Shown here: piece after piece, positions 15,536-22,602 of the stretch | Numbering within the stretch: position 1 is the stretch's first letter | How the letters are laid out: each line of letters starts with the position of its first letter | Assembly (NCBI GenBank): GCA_902465115.1 | Contig: CABQMC010000005.1 | Coordinates: 1 to 26,174, forward strand | Length of the DNA: 26,174 bases | From: an uncultured Collinsella sp. | Lineage (GTDB): Bacteria > Actinomycetota > Coriobacteriia > Coriobacteriales > Coriobacteriaceae | Reading direction: 5' to 3' | Position numbers and translations under genes: made by a program | The notes under the pieces: generated by a model | The model's input: only the letters and a program-made list of their open reading frames with translations | Databases searched by the model: none | What the model was told of the DNA's origin: nothing

Positions 15536-16177
15536 TTAAAGATTTCTGTTGTCTGGTTCATCTGCCAGATAGTCGTGGGGAACATAGTCAACGTGATAAC
15601 GCTTTTCAAGTTCCTCGATGAACCGGTCGACCTTTCGAGCATTTTGGTAAACCTTTTCGAGTGTGCGGAAAACAGCTTTCTCGTTGTACGCGGGAAGCCC
15701 CTGGGCGTTCACAAAATACATCAGCTGATTGAGGTTCGTTCCTTCCTTCAATAACTCATGATGGAGTTTTTCAACTTCAGCAATATCGAAATTGAATGAT
15801 TCAATCTTTCCGTAGATCGCGCTGCGGCGAACTAACTCGCTTACAGAGACGCCAAGCACTGCCGCCCGCTGTTCGATCGCCTTTTTTTCTGGAGCGGTCA
15901 GCATCACATGAAACGAAACGTCGTGTTTCTCGGCGATGGCTTCACCGCGCTCGTCAGTTTTTTCCGACGCGTGTTTGCGCCCCTGTTTCTGCAGCGTTTT
16001 ATTTTTTACGCGTTCAGTTTTCTTGCCAGTCTCAAGATCGTCGAGAGAAATCGAACGGTTAATCAAAACGGAGCGGATTAGTTCAGCTTCTGTGCAACCG
16101 GCTTCGTCACAAAGTTGTTGAAGGGTTTCTTTTTCTCCAGGGGTCAACGTCGCTTCGACTTTCTCGCCTCGTCTCAT
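15536..16177 (-). CDS. mobC: MobC-like relaxosome accessory protein with two ribbon-helix-helix modules
   Basis: 213 residues. Two similar segments, EATLTPGEKETLQQLCDEAG (about 8-27, continuing to 45) and FHVMLTAPEKKAIEQRA (about 88-104, continuing to 130), look like repeated RHH DNA-binding units joined by a charged linker. The C-terminal part (LLKEGTNLNQLMYFVN...) is the typical MobC (PF05713) segment. MobC binds oriT and helps the relaxase nick. ATG 16177 has GAAGGG at good spacing; the longer frame to 16339 lacks one. No relaxase follows downstream, which is unusual. The adjacent 16191-16510 region is the likely binding target. Confidence 0.8.
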   Translation of the reverse strand: MRRGEKVEATLTPGEKETLQQLCDEAGCTEAELIRSVLINRSISLDDLETGKKTERVKNKTLQKQGRKHASEKTDERGEAIAEKHDVSFHVMLTAPEKKAIEQRAAVLGVSVSELVRRSAIYGKIESFNFDIAEVEKLHHELLKEGTNLNQLMYFVNAQGLPAYNEKAVFRTLEKVYQNARKVDRFIEELEKRYHVDYVPHDYLADEPDNRNL

Positions 16178-16190
16178 TTTCATCCCTTCA

Positions 16191-16510
16191 GTTTCGGAGT
16201 GGCCTCCGAAACAAGATTTGGAAAGGTGCGCCGAGTTTTTCTCGGATGCAAAACCGTTTCGCGCGAAACGGAACTCGGCTTTGCCTGTTTTCTTTTCCCG
16301 TAGGAGGGAAAAGCAAGATCGTAAATGGCCATAGTTCATGTTTACATGTAATTATGGCCATTTACGTACATCTTGCAATCTCCGGAACGGTGATTGGGCG
16401 GAGCGTAGCGTAGACACGAAACGAGAGGCCTCGTTTCGAGCGAAAGGCTTCGCGGTGTCGTAGTGTCAGCGGAGACAGTGAGCGGAAGCGAATTTTTAAC
16501 GCGAAGGATG
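16191..16510. other. Inverted-repeat-dense region, candidate origin of transfer
   Basis: Non-coding and beside mobC. Contains GTTTCGGAG/CTCCGAAAC (16191-16212), CCGTTTCG/CGAAACGG (about 16252-16270), CTTTTCCC/GGGAAAAG (16292-16313), CGAAACGAG/CTCGTTTCG (about 16416-16440), and a long one: GCAAGAT-GTAAATGGCCATA (16313-16333) with TATGGCCATTTAC-ATCTTGC (16353-16376). The last is the best relaxosome hairpin candidate. From 16510 to 16741 only short GCGAA-type repeats are seen, no gene. Confidence 0.55.
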
Positions 16511-16741
16511 CTGAGTGTTAGAAATTCGCTGTAGCGAGAGCGAAGCGGTACTGCGAATGCGAGGGATGCCGAGTTTTTGCATTACCGCGCAGCGGACTCC
16601 GGGCGAGGGCTGGAGCAAGTTGATGGAAGACCTTACCGATTTGCGGAAGGTTTTGCTCGAAGCATCTGGCACCGCCGGATTCTTTTGGAACAGCCTCTCG
16701 TTTGATTGCTTTCCTATCGTTTGCTCCCAGACTGGGCGTCT

Positions 16742-16767
16742 AAAAAAGGCGGCCGAAACCGGCCGCC
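16742..16767 (-). terminator. Terminator of the secreted-protein gene
   Basis: Minus strand GGCGGCCG/CGGCCGCC with a short loop, then six T (16747-16742). Confidence 0.88.
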
Positions 16768-16817
16768 CGCAAATAAATATTTATTTACCGAATGTAAGAG
16801 GAGAGGAACGATGCACA

Positions 16818-17471
16818 TTACTCCCAGTGGCCGGCGACGTCGACAACCCAATGCTGCCCCGTAGCCTGCTGTTCATAATGTCCCTGGTCTTCAGAGGTGG
16901 TATACGAATCATCTACAACGGATCCACCGATACCGCCGTTTTCGCCATCGTTAATAATCCAAGCGTAGGCGGCATCGGATGAATCGAAGGGCCCTACCAT
17001 AGCACCACCATGATTGACCCAGAAACGAGGATGACGCGTGTATACCACGTTCGGTACCCAGACCTGGCTGTAGTCGGTTTCCCAGTGACCCTGCTCGGCA
17101 ACCCACTTCTTCTGGCTGCCGCCGTTGGAAGAGGAATTGTTGCTGCCGGAACTCTGCGAATTGCCGGAATTCTGCTTGGACTGGGAGGAATCGCCCTTGT
17201 TGTCCGACTTCGAGGAATCGGAAGACTTGTTATCCTCCTTCTTGGAGTCATCGGACTTCTGGTCCTTGTCGTCGGATTCTTTCTTCTCCTCGGTCTTGGT
17301 TCCAGAGGCTTGCGCCGCCTTTTCTTCGCTCGGCTTCTTTTTGTCTTTATTCTTAACCGCCGTAGCGGCCCTTTCCGTAGAGCCGCTTCCTTGCTTTGCA
17401 ACGCTGGCACATCCAAGTTGAGGTGCCGAAAGGCACACTAGAAGCGCAACGATAATAGCCTTTGTTCTCAC
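16818..17471 (-). CDS. Secreted or lipid-anchored repeat protein with GHWE motifs
   Basis: 217 residues from GTG 17471, with GGGAG placed ahead; an in-frame ATG at 17489 has no site. N-terminus is an export signal (about 1-20) ending PQLGC; Cys at the lipobox position but Gln at -3 is atypical, so lipoprotein or plain secretion are both possible. Residues about 35-125 are a Lys/Glu/Ser/Asp low-complexity spacer, then a Trp/Tyr-rich domain with GHWE, GHYE and terminal GHWE repeats plus HPRFWVNHGG. Such GHWE/GHYE units occur in coriobacterial surface proteins (recalled, not searched). Lies 65 bp after the adhesin and is likely cotranscribed; a hairpin in that gap may tune it. Confidence 0.78.
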   Translation of the reverse strand: MRTKAIIVALLVCLSAPQLGCASVAKQGSGSTERAATAVKNKDKKKPSEEKAAQASGTKTEEKKESDDKDQKSDDSKKEDNKSSDSSKSDNKGDSSQSKQNSGNSQSSGSNNSSSNGGSQKKWVAEQGHWETDYSQVWVPNVVYTRHPRFWVNHGGAMVGPFDSSDAAYAWIINDGENGGIGGSVVDDSYTTSEDQGHYEQQATGQHWVVDVAGHWE

Positions 17472-17495
17472 ACCGATCTCCCTGTCCATGAAACC

Positions 17496-17527
17496 GGGCG
17501 TTGGACACCAGCCGATATCCAACACCC
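17496..17527 (-). other. Intercistronic hairpin between adhesin and secreted-protein genes
   Basis: GGGTGTTGGA pairs with TCCAACGCCC (10 bp, one wobble; arms 17518-17527 and 17496-17505). No T-tract follows, so it more likely stabilises or partly attenuates than terminates. Confidence 0.5.
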
Positions 17528-17536
17528 GACTCGCTT

Positions 17537-20500
17537 TTACATCTGCCCGCGGCGCTTCTTCCGGTCGAGGAAGACGCCGGCTGCCACGAGGACGGTACCG
17601 CCGATGACGAACGTCTCGCCGATGAGTCCCGCGCGGTCACCGGTCTGGGCGAGGCTGCCGGGCTGGGCGGTATCCGTGCCGGCGAGGTGCTTCGGGGCGT
17701 ATGCCGCCTGCTGCTTTGCGACCTCCTCTGCCTCCTGTCGTGCGATCTCATCGGAAAGCTTCTGCTCCGCCGCGATGCGGTCGGACTTCGCCAACTCGTA
17801 GGCGGCGAGTGCCGCATCGTAGCCGGCCTGGAGCCCGTCCACCGCGGCCTGCTTCTCGTCCAGGATGGCCTTGGCGGGCGCGACCTTGGCACGTGCCTCG
17901 ACTGCTGCGGCGAAAAGCGCGTTGAGGGCGTCATCCGCGTTCACATCATGGCCGGAAGCGATCGCCGCGCCGGCATCGATGGAGTTCAGCTTCGACAGCT
18001 TGGCGTCTGCCTGCGCCTTCGCCTGTTCGGCGGCGGAGACCAGGGACTCGGCGGCGATGGTATCCGCCTTCGCGGCATCGAGGGCGGCCTTGGTGTCATT
18101 GACGGCCTTTACTGCATCCTGCTCGCGCTGCTGTGCCTCTGCGAGCTTCGCGGCAAGATCGGTGAGGATGTCGAGGTTCGACTGTGCGTCATCGAGATCG
18201 GTCTGGGAGCCGGTAAGCCTGTCGGCGGCAACGCCGGTGTCGGCCTTTGCGGCATCGACGGCACGCTGGGCATCCGCGAGGGTGCGTGCGGTGGCGTCCG
18301 CCTTTTGCTCGGCGGCGGCGAGGACGGTCGCCTTCTCGGTCTGCTCGGCTGCCGCCGCGTCGTGGACGCTCTTTGCGGTATCGAGCGCCTTCTTGGCGTC
18401 GGCGACGTCCTGGAAGAACTTCGCGAGATCGGCGTTCGCATCCATGTCGTCCTGCTGCTTGGCCTCGGTGTCCGCCTTGGCGGAATTCAGCTTAGTCTGT
18501 GCGGCCGTTACGACCGCATTGGCGGCATCAAAGGCGACCTGCTTCTGCTGGACGGTCGACTTTGCCGTATCGACTGCCGCGTTGGCGGCATCGAGGTCCG
18601 ATTTCGCCGCATCAAGCTCGGTCTGGGCAACCGTGACGCCCTGCTGCTTGGCGGCGACATCAGCCTTGGTGGCATCGACGGCACGCTGGGCATCAGCAGC
18701 ACCCTGCTTTGCGGCATCGACACCTGCCTGTGCGGAATCCACCGCGACCTGCTTCTGCTGGACGGTTGTGGCGGCGCCGGCGGCTGCCTGCTGCTTGGAT
18801 GCAAGATCGGCCTTGACCGCGTCGAGTGCGCTCTTGGCGTTCTTGAGGCCGTTGATATAGGAGGTCAGCTTTTGCTCGTACTCGTCGACGGAGATGGGGT
18901 TCTGTTTCCAGGCGGAATCGGGTGATTCGCCCGCGGTGTAGCAGTGTGTTTGGTATCCACGCATGGTGCCCTTGGTGCAGATTGCAGTTCCCATGGTCAC
19001 AAGGTCAGGATTGATGATGTTCAGGTAATGGCCGATGGTGCCGCTGCTGCCGTCTTCCCAATGGCAGTTGTTCGCAACCCATTTCCTGATCGCGGAGCCG
19101 TGCTTGGCGTAGAAGTCGTAGGCGTCCTTACCGGTAAGTCCGGTGATGCCGTAAAGCGCTTCCACCGCCTGATCGAAGAAACCCTTCTCCTGGTCGACCC
19201 ATTGCCCTTTCGGGTCGATCCCGTAGTTCCATGCCACGTTCTCGGTGAGGCTGTACTGGCGGGCATGATCGAAGATGGTGTCGCTATAGTTGGCATCCGC
19301 GATGGCAGCCGCGATCAGCTTGTAGGTGACCTGTAGCTCGGGGAGGCCGACGCTCTTGCGGTAGTCGTTGACGGACCTCATCCACTTGATCGCGTCGATC
19401 ATGTTGGTGAGGGAGGTGGCGTCCTTCTCGTTGCCCACCTCGGTATAGCCGGCGTACTTCGCATTCAGGATGATGTCCGCCGCATCGTCAGCGCCCATGG
19501 CACGGAAGAAGCCGATGGCTCCCTGCTTGAGCTGCGCGTCGGCGGAATCGAGTTTCGCCTGTGCCTCGTCGACCTTCTGCTGCGCGGCGGTCACGGAGGC
19601 GTCTGCAGCATCCTTTGCGGTCTTGGCGTTCGCGAGCTCTACGTCTGCGGTTGCCTTGGCGGACTCTGCGTCCTTGACAGCCTGCTTCGCGGCGTCCAGC
19701 TTGGCGACGGCGTCGGCATTCGCCTGCTTGGCCGCATCGAGGTCGGCGTTCGCGGCATCGAGGGCGGATTGGGCGGCGTTCACGCCGGATTTGGCATCGG
19801 CCGCAGCCTGCTGCTTCGCGGAGAGGGACGCCTGGGCATCATTCAGGTCGGCCTGTGCCGTTGCCGCAGCGGACTGTACCTGCTCGAGCTCGGACTCGCA
19901 CTGGGACTGTGTCGCTTGTGCGGCAGCGAGGGCTGCCTCCGCGTCCGCGACCTTCTGTTTTGCCGCATCGTACTCCGGACCGCTCGCGCCTGCCTCCGCT
20001 GCGGCGAGGTCTGCTTTCGCCTTCTCGTAGGCGGCGCTGGCGGCTGCGGCCTTCGCATCCGCCGCGTCCTTGTTCTGCTGGGCTGCGGCGAGGACGGCAT
20101 CGGCGGAATCCTTTGCAGACTGGGCCGCAACCAGCTTGGACTGGACATCGGCAAGCGTCGCGTTGGCGTTGGCGAGATTGGCCTGTGCCCTGTCCACGGC
20201 AGCCTGGGCGTCGCGCACGGCCTGCTCGGCGGCACTGATTGCCTCCGGGGTGGCGCTTACGGCATCTGCCTTGGCTTTATCGAGGGCATCCTTGGCATCC
20301 TGGGCCGCCTTGAGGGCGGACTGGTACGCTTCGTCCTTCTCGGATGCATCTGCCTTGGCGTCTGCGAGACCCGCCTTCGCCTGCTCGAGGTCCTTGCCGG
20401 CGGCATCGGCGGCGTCCTTGCCCTCCGCGACCTGACGGGCGTACTCGTCCATTGCCGCTCGGTCGGCTGCCGTGCCGGCGCTGACTGCCGAATCGTAGGA

Positions 20501-20887
20501 TGCCTTGGCCTGGTCGCGGGCGGAAGCCGCCTCGTTGTAGGGACCGGCGGCCTCATCGTAGGATGCCTTGGCGGCGTCCTCCTTCGCCTTCGCCTCGTCG
20601 ACCGCCTTCTGCAGGTCCGCGATGGTCTGTGCGGCAGATTTCGCGCCGGTACCGGATGCCGCGCCGGCGTGGGCGGCGATCGGCGACATCACGGCGGGGT
20701 GCTGCGTGGTCCCGTCACCGGTCTGGGCGAATGCCGTGAGCGGTGAGATGAGGCTCGATCCGGTCATGGCGGCCATGGTCGCCGCGGTGACGGTCAGACG
20801 CGCGATCCCCTTCGAGGCGTGAATCTTTTTGCTTGGCAGTGCGGCGAAGTGATCGCCACCGGCAGCGAAATGCTTTCCCTGAGTCAT
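17537..20887 (-). CDS. Sortase-anchored coiled-coil surface protein with central CAP domain
   Basis: 1116 residues from ATG 20887 (AAAAGGA, rather distant); an alternative ATG at 20929 has GGAAAG and adds 14 residues. Signal peptide ends near AFAQT (about 51-55). Residues about 70-470 and 660-1040 are long Ala/Asp/Lys/Gln coiled-coil repeats. Between them (about 480-650) is a CAP/SCP-like domain: MRSVNDYRKSVGLPEL, FDHARQYSLTENVAWN, GHYLNIINPDLVTMGTA. C-terminus: LAQTG (1079-1083, LPXTG variant), hydrophobic helix, RKKRR tail. Role: extended stalk presenting a CAP domain at the cell surface, probably adhesion or host interaction. The dense repeats make internal duplication or deletion likely between strains. 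The XRE gene is divergent, and operator-like repeats lie between. Confidence 0.9.
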   Translation of the reverse strand: MTQGKHFAAGGDHFAALPSKKIHASKGIARLTVTAATMAAMTGSSLISPLTAFAQTGDGTTQHPAVMSPIAAHAGAASGTGAKSAAQTIADLQKAVDEAKAKEDAAKASYDEAAGPYNEAASARDQAKASYDSAVSAGTAADRAAMDEYARQVAEGKDAADAAGKDLEQAKAGLADAKADASEKDEAYQSALKAAQDAKDALDKAKADAVSATPEAISAAEQAVRDAQAAVDRAQANLANANATLADVQSKLVAAQSAKDSADAVLAAAQQNKDAADAKAAAASAAYEKAKADLAAAEAGASGPEYDAAKQKVADAEAALAAAQATQSQCESELEQVQSAAATAQADLNDAQASLSAKQQAAADAKSGVNAAQSALDAANADLDAAKQANADAVAKLDAAKQAVKDAESAKATADVELANAKTAKDAADASVTAAQQKVDEAQAKLDSADAQLKQGAIGFFRAMGADDAADIILNAKYAGYTEVGNEKDATSLTNMIDAIKWMRSVNDYRKSVGLPELQVTYKLIAAAIADANYSDTIFDHARQYSLTENVAWNYGIDPKGQWVDQEKGFFDQAVEALYGITGLTGKDAYDFYAKHGSAIRKWVANNCHWEDGSSGTIGHYLNIINPDLVTMGTAICTKGTMRGYQTHCYTAGESPDSAWKQNPISVDEYEQKLTSYINGLKNAKSALDAVKADLASKQQAAAGAATTVQQKQVAVDSAQAGVDAAKQGAADAQRAVDATKADVAAKQQGVTVAQTELDAAKSDLDAANAAVDTAKSTVQQKQVAFDAANAVVTAAQTKLNSAKADTEAKQQDDMDANADLAKFFQDVADAKKALDTAKSVHDAAAAEQTEKATVLAAAEQKADATARTLADAQRAVDAAKADTGVAADRLTGSQTDLDDAQSNLDILTDLAAKLAEAQQREQDAVKAVNDTKAALDAAKADTIAAESLVSAAEQAKAQADAKLSKLNSIDAGAAIASGHDVNADDALNALFAAAVEARAKVAPAKAILDEKQAAVDGLQAGYDAALAAYELAKSDRIAAEQKLSDEIARQEAEEVAKQQAAYAPKHLAGTDTAQPGSLAQTGDRAGLIGETFVIGGTVLVAAGVFLDRKKRRGQM

Positions 20888-20952
20888 TGTGCTGTTCCAT
20901 TCCTTTTCCGTGCCTATCCGACTGGGCATCAGAGTGCTTTCCAATAGAGATA

Positions 20953-20980
20953 ATTATGCGCCTTAACTGGGATTGTTGTA
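20953..20980 (-). promoter_or_regulatory. Candidate adhesin promoter overlapping an operator
   Basis: Minus strand CATAAT (20958-20953) with a weak -35 region lying inside the operator copy at 20970-20980. Binding there should block leftward transcription. Confidence 0.4.
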
Positions 20981-21052
20981 TATAGTCCGTTGGCATAAAT
21001 ACAACAATCCATGACTCTTTTTGTCATGGATATCTCGCCGCTACAACAATCC
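20970..21052. promoter_or_regulatory. Three operator-like repeats and the promoter of the XRE gene
   Basis: GGATTGTTGTA (20970-20980) and its perfect inverted copy TACAACAATCC (21000-21010), plus a third copy TACAACAATCC (21042-21052) inside the regulator gene. A rightward promoter, TTGTTG (20973-20978), 17 bases, TAAATA (20996-21001), is embedded in the first pair. Autoregulation by the XRE protein is the simplest reading. Confidence 0.65.
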
Positions 21053-21259
21053 TTTGGTCTACGCTGCAAAGAACTCAGATCAAAGTCTGGTTACTCACAA
21101 GAGCAATTTGCGAACCGCATTGACATGGACAGGTCTTACTACGCCTCGATAGAGGTCGGGCGAAGAAATGTCAGTCTTTCTAACCTCTCTAAAATTGCCA
21201 ATGGATTCAACATATCAATTGCTGCACTTATGACTGGGGTCACTGATAAATCTGATTAG
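21011..21259 (+). CDS. XRE-family transcriptional regulator, probably leaderless
   Basis: 82 residues; Cro/C1-type HTH at about 15-70 (LRCKELRSKSGYSQEQFANRIDMDRSYYASIEVGRRNVSLSNLSKIANG). No ribosome site precedes ATG 21011 or the alternative ATG 21026. The embedded promoter would start transcription about 2-3 bases before ATG 21011, so a leaderless mRNA, common in actinobacteria, is likely. Expected to act as a dimer on the TACAACAATCC repeats and control itself and the divergent adhesin operon. A strong terminator follows. Last gene before the right att site. Confidence 0.85.
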   Translation: MTLFVMDISPLQQSFGLRCKELRSKSGYSQEQFANRIDMDRSYYASIEVGRRNVSLSNLSKIANGFNISIAALMTGVTDKSD

Positions 21260-21355
21260 TCCATCAATCAGCGAACGAAGTGAGCGAATAAATCGGCGGC
21301 GTAGCCGGCGGCAAGGACACGGTACGTGGCCGCGCAGCGAGCTCCGCGAGCGAAG

Positions 21356-21385
21356 GGGACGGCATCGCCGTCCCTATTTCTTTAT
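21356..21385 (+). terminator. Terminator of the XRE gene
   Basis: GGGACGGC (21356-21363), ATC loop, GCCGTCCC (21367-21374), then TATTTCTTTAT. Confidence 0.85.
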
Positions 21386-21412
21386 AGTATATTTCTCTAT
21401 TAATTGGTCTCA

Positions 21413-21572
21413 CCAAAATGGGTATAACACAAGCTTCTGAACAGGCGTTTTTATCAAAAACTCAAAGCAGTCGAATCATCAAAATGGTGATATTTTTTAC
21501 CCAAAATGAGGAAGCGCTTCACCAAAATGGAACCGACTAACGGCTGTTGAAAACTTTTTATCCCCAAAATGG
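21413..21572. repeat. Five helically phased CCAAAATGG repeats near the right att site
   Basis: Copies start at 21413, 21479 (TCAAAATGG), 21501 (CCAAAATGA), 21522 and 21564. Spacings are 66, 22, 21 and 42 bases, multiples of about 21, i.e. two helical turns. They lie 130-290 bp from att and are candidate arm-type sites for the integrase or sites for an accessory protein. No gene is seen in 21386-21655. An imperfect inverted repeat GTAAGT...ACTTAC lies at 21601-21622. Confidence 0.7.
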
Positions 21573-21655
21573 TGATTTCCTGTTTTCAGTGGAAAACTCG
21601 GTAAGTTAAATAATTTACTTACCAGATTTACAAACAAAAGCAGTTCTTAGCCCAA

Positions 21656-21695
21656 AAACCAGAACAGGTCAGAAGCAAAAATAACTCCTGACCTG
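21656..21695 (-). terminator. Element-borne terminator of tRNA-Arg
   Basis: Minus strand CAGGTCAG/CTGACCTG stem (21695-21688 with 21672-21665), then TTCTGGTTTTT. It is the third copy of the tRNA-end plus hairpin plus TTCTGGTTT arrangement. Confidence 0.75.
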
Positions 21696-21703
21696 CGATT
21701 TTC

Positions 21704-21750
21704 CTGGTGCCCCCGGGCGGATTCGAACCGTCGACACCCGCTTTAGGAGA
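21704..21750 (-). repeat. Right attachment site (47-bp direct repeat inside tRNA-Arg)
   Basis: Identical to 6918-6964. It covers tRNA positions from the anticodon loop to the CCA end, so the island restores an intact tRNA. Confidence 0.92.
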
Positions 21751-21780
21751 GCGGTGCTCTATCCCCTGAGCTACGGAGGC
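21705..21780 (-). tRNA. tRNA-Arg(CCU)
   Basis: 76 bases with encoded CCA. Acceptor GCCTCCG/CGGGGGC, D arm GCTC/GAGC, anticodon loop CTCCTAA (anticodon CCU, reads AGG), T loop TTCGAAT; one A-C mismatch in the T stem. Its 3' two-thirds are supplied by the island. Confidence 0.95.
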
Positions 21781-21790
21781 ATGTTGTACT

Positions 21791-21818
21791 AGTGTAGCAG
21801 ATTTACGCCGTTGTAATA
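21791..21818 (-). promoter_or_regulatory. Putative promoter of tRNA-Arg
   Basis: Minus strand TACACT (21796-21791), about ten bases before the tRNA, with TATTAC (21818-21813) 16 bases further upstream. Confidence 0.4.
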
Positions 21819-21861
21819 CAGCGTATAGCCACTCTTCGAAGTTGCGGTGGAACAGCCCTCC

Positions 21862-22060
21862 GGAAAGTGTGTCCCACTATCCAGGCAAATTCTGGGTCAA
21901 ACTTTCCCAATGGGACCTCGCTGGAAACTGTGTCCCAGAATTTCGGCTCGAAACGGGACACGGTTTCCCAAACGACCCCGTTCTGGAAACTACATCCCGG
22001 AATCGGCGCTCGAACTGGGATGCACTTTCCCAATCGAGCCCCATGGGAAACTGCGTCCCA
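21862..22060. repeat. Seven-unit alternating inverted-repeat array, period about 31 bp
   Basis: Units of about 15-17 bases resembling TGGGAAACTGCGTCCCA start at 21862(+), 21893(-), 21923(+), 21954(-), 21985(+), 22016(-) and 22044(+). Each has GGGA/TCCC-type half-palindromic arms and an asymmetric centre, and consecutive units alternate in orientation. Spacers of 12-16 bases differ. No gene, CRISPR-like constant direct repeat or cas gene is associated. It fills the gap between the tRNA and the DUF956 gene. Confidence 0.85.
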
Positions 22061-22083
22061 CTTTGGGGGGCGCTCTTTAATGA

Positions 22084-22482
22084 CTAGTTACCTTTGTGGA
22101 AGAGGTTTTTGATAACGGAGGGGATGCTCTTGGCACCCTTGGCCGTTACATCGATAAAGTCGGGCGAACGCACGAGCTTATCCTCGTCGACGTACTTGCG
22201 GACCGCGCGAAGCGTCTCTTTGTCGTCGCGCGTCGAAAACGTAAAGTGACCGTTGTCCTTGGTGAAGATGGCAAAACGCGTAATCTTCTTGGTGCCGCGC
22301 AAAACCTCGGCGGCAATATAGTCGACCTCGTTCCACGGGATTTGAATATAATCCTCGGGATTGCGCTCGTTATAGTACTCGAACGCCTTATTGCCCACCA
22401 TCACGTTACCGTGGCTGGTAAGCCCCATCAGGCAGGTTGCCGGCGTTGCCAGATCGACCGTGCTGTTCTGAGATTGCGCCAT
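22084..22482 (-). CDS. DUF956 protein of the mannose PTS locus (ManO-like)
   Basis: 132 residues. The protein (STVDLATPATCLMGLTSHGNVMVGNKAFEYYN..., IPWNEVDYIAAEVLRGTKKITRFAIFTKDNGHFTFSTRD) matches the DUF956 family, which is found next to mannose-class PTS operons in Firmicutes and allies and is thought to modulate them. Cytoplasmic, no helices in membrane. GAGG sits five bases before ATG 22482, with GGAGG further up. It follows the IID gene after a terminator hairpin, so expression may rely on read-through or its own weak promoter. Confidence 0.85.
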   Translation of the reverse strand: MAQSQNSTVDLATPATCLMGLTSHGNVMVGNKAFEYYNERNPEDYIQIPWNEVDYIAAEVLRGTKKITRFAIFTKDNGHFTFSTRDDKETLRAVRKYVDEDKLVRSPDFIDVTAKGAKSIPSVIKNLFHKGN

Positions 22483-22510
22483 ACGCGCCTCGCCCTCCAA
22501 TTAAAACAAT

Positions 22511-22546
22511 CGGACCGCATCCAGTGTACCCACCGGGTGCGGTCCG
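22511..22546 (-). terminator. Hairpin terminator after the PTS IID gene
   Basis: CGGACCGCATCC (22511-22522) pairs with GGGTGCGGTCCG (22535-22546), one wobble. On the minus strand it is followed by ATTGTTTTAATT. Likely partial, giving lower DUF956 expression. Confidence 0.7.
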
Positions 22547-22602
22547 TTTCAATGGCTCAAAAGCCCTTACCTAGCAACTCTCGGTCTTAAGCCGAAGCGT
22601 GC

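Larger units (their letters stand above)
6918..21750. mobile_element. Integrated, probably mobilizable, genomic island at tRNA-Arg(CCU)
   Basis: Bounded by the 47-bp direct repeats; about 14.8 kb. It carries a tyrosine integrase next to one end, small DNA-binding proteins, a MobC-like protein with an adjacent inverted-repeat-rich candidate oriT, and cargo (phosphoesterases, adhesin, membrane proteins). Gene density, strand alternation and base composition differ from both flanks. I see no relaxase, coupling protein, type IV secretion genes or phage structural genes, so an integrative mobilizable element or a decayed one fits better than a prophage or a self-transmissible ICE. Confidence 0.85.

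Noticed and set aside
15355..15754. Two rightward frames of about 85-88 residues opposite the mobC end
   Set aside because: No ribosome site; the second is antisense to mobC.
16515..16982. Rightward protein gene of about 155 residues
   Set aside because: Starts in the repeat-dense non-coding stretch, crosses a clear leftward terminator and ends antisense to the exported-protein gene; no family features.
17501..20746. Long rightward frames opposite the adhesin
   Set aside because: Cys/Gly/Arg-rich text caused by the biased repeat composition of the adhesin; no ribosome sites.
6918..21750. Prophage
   Set aside because: No terminase, portal, capsid, tail or lysis genes; MobC and oriT-like features fit a mobilizable island better.
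21862..22060. CRISPR array
   Set aside because: Units alternate in orientation, spacers are only 12-16 bp and there are no cas genes nearby.
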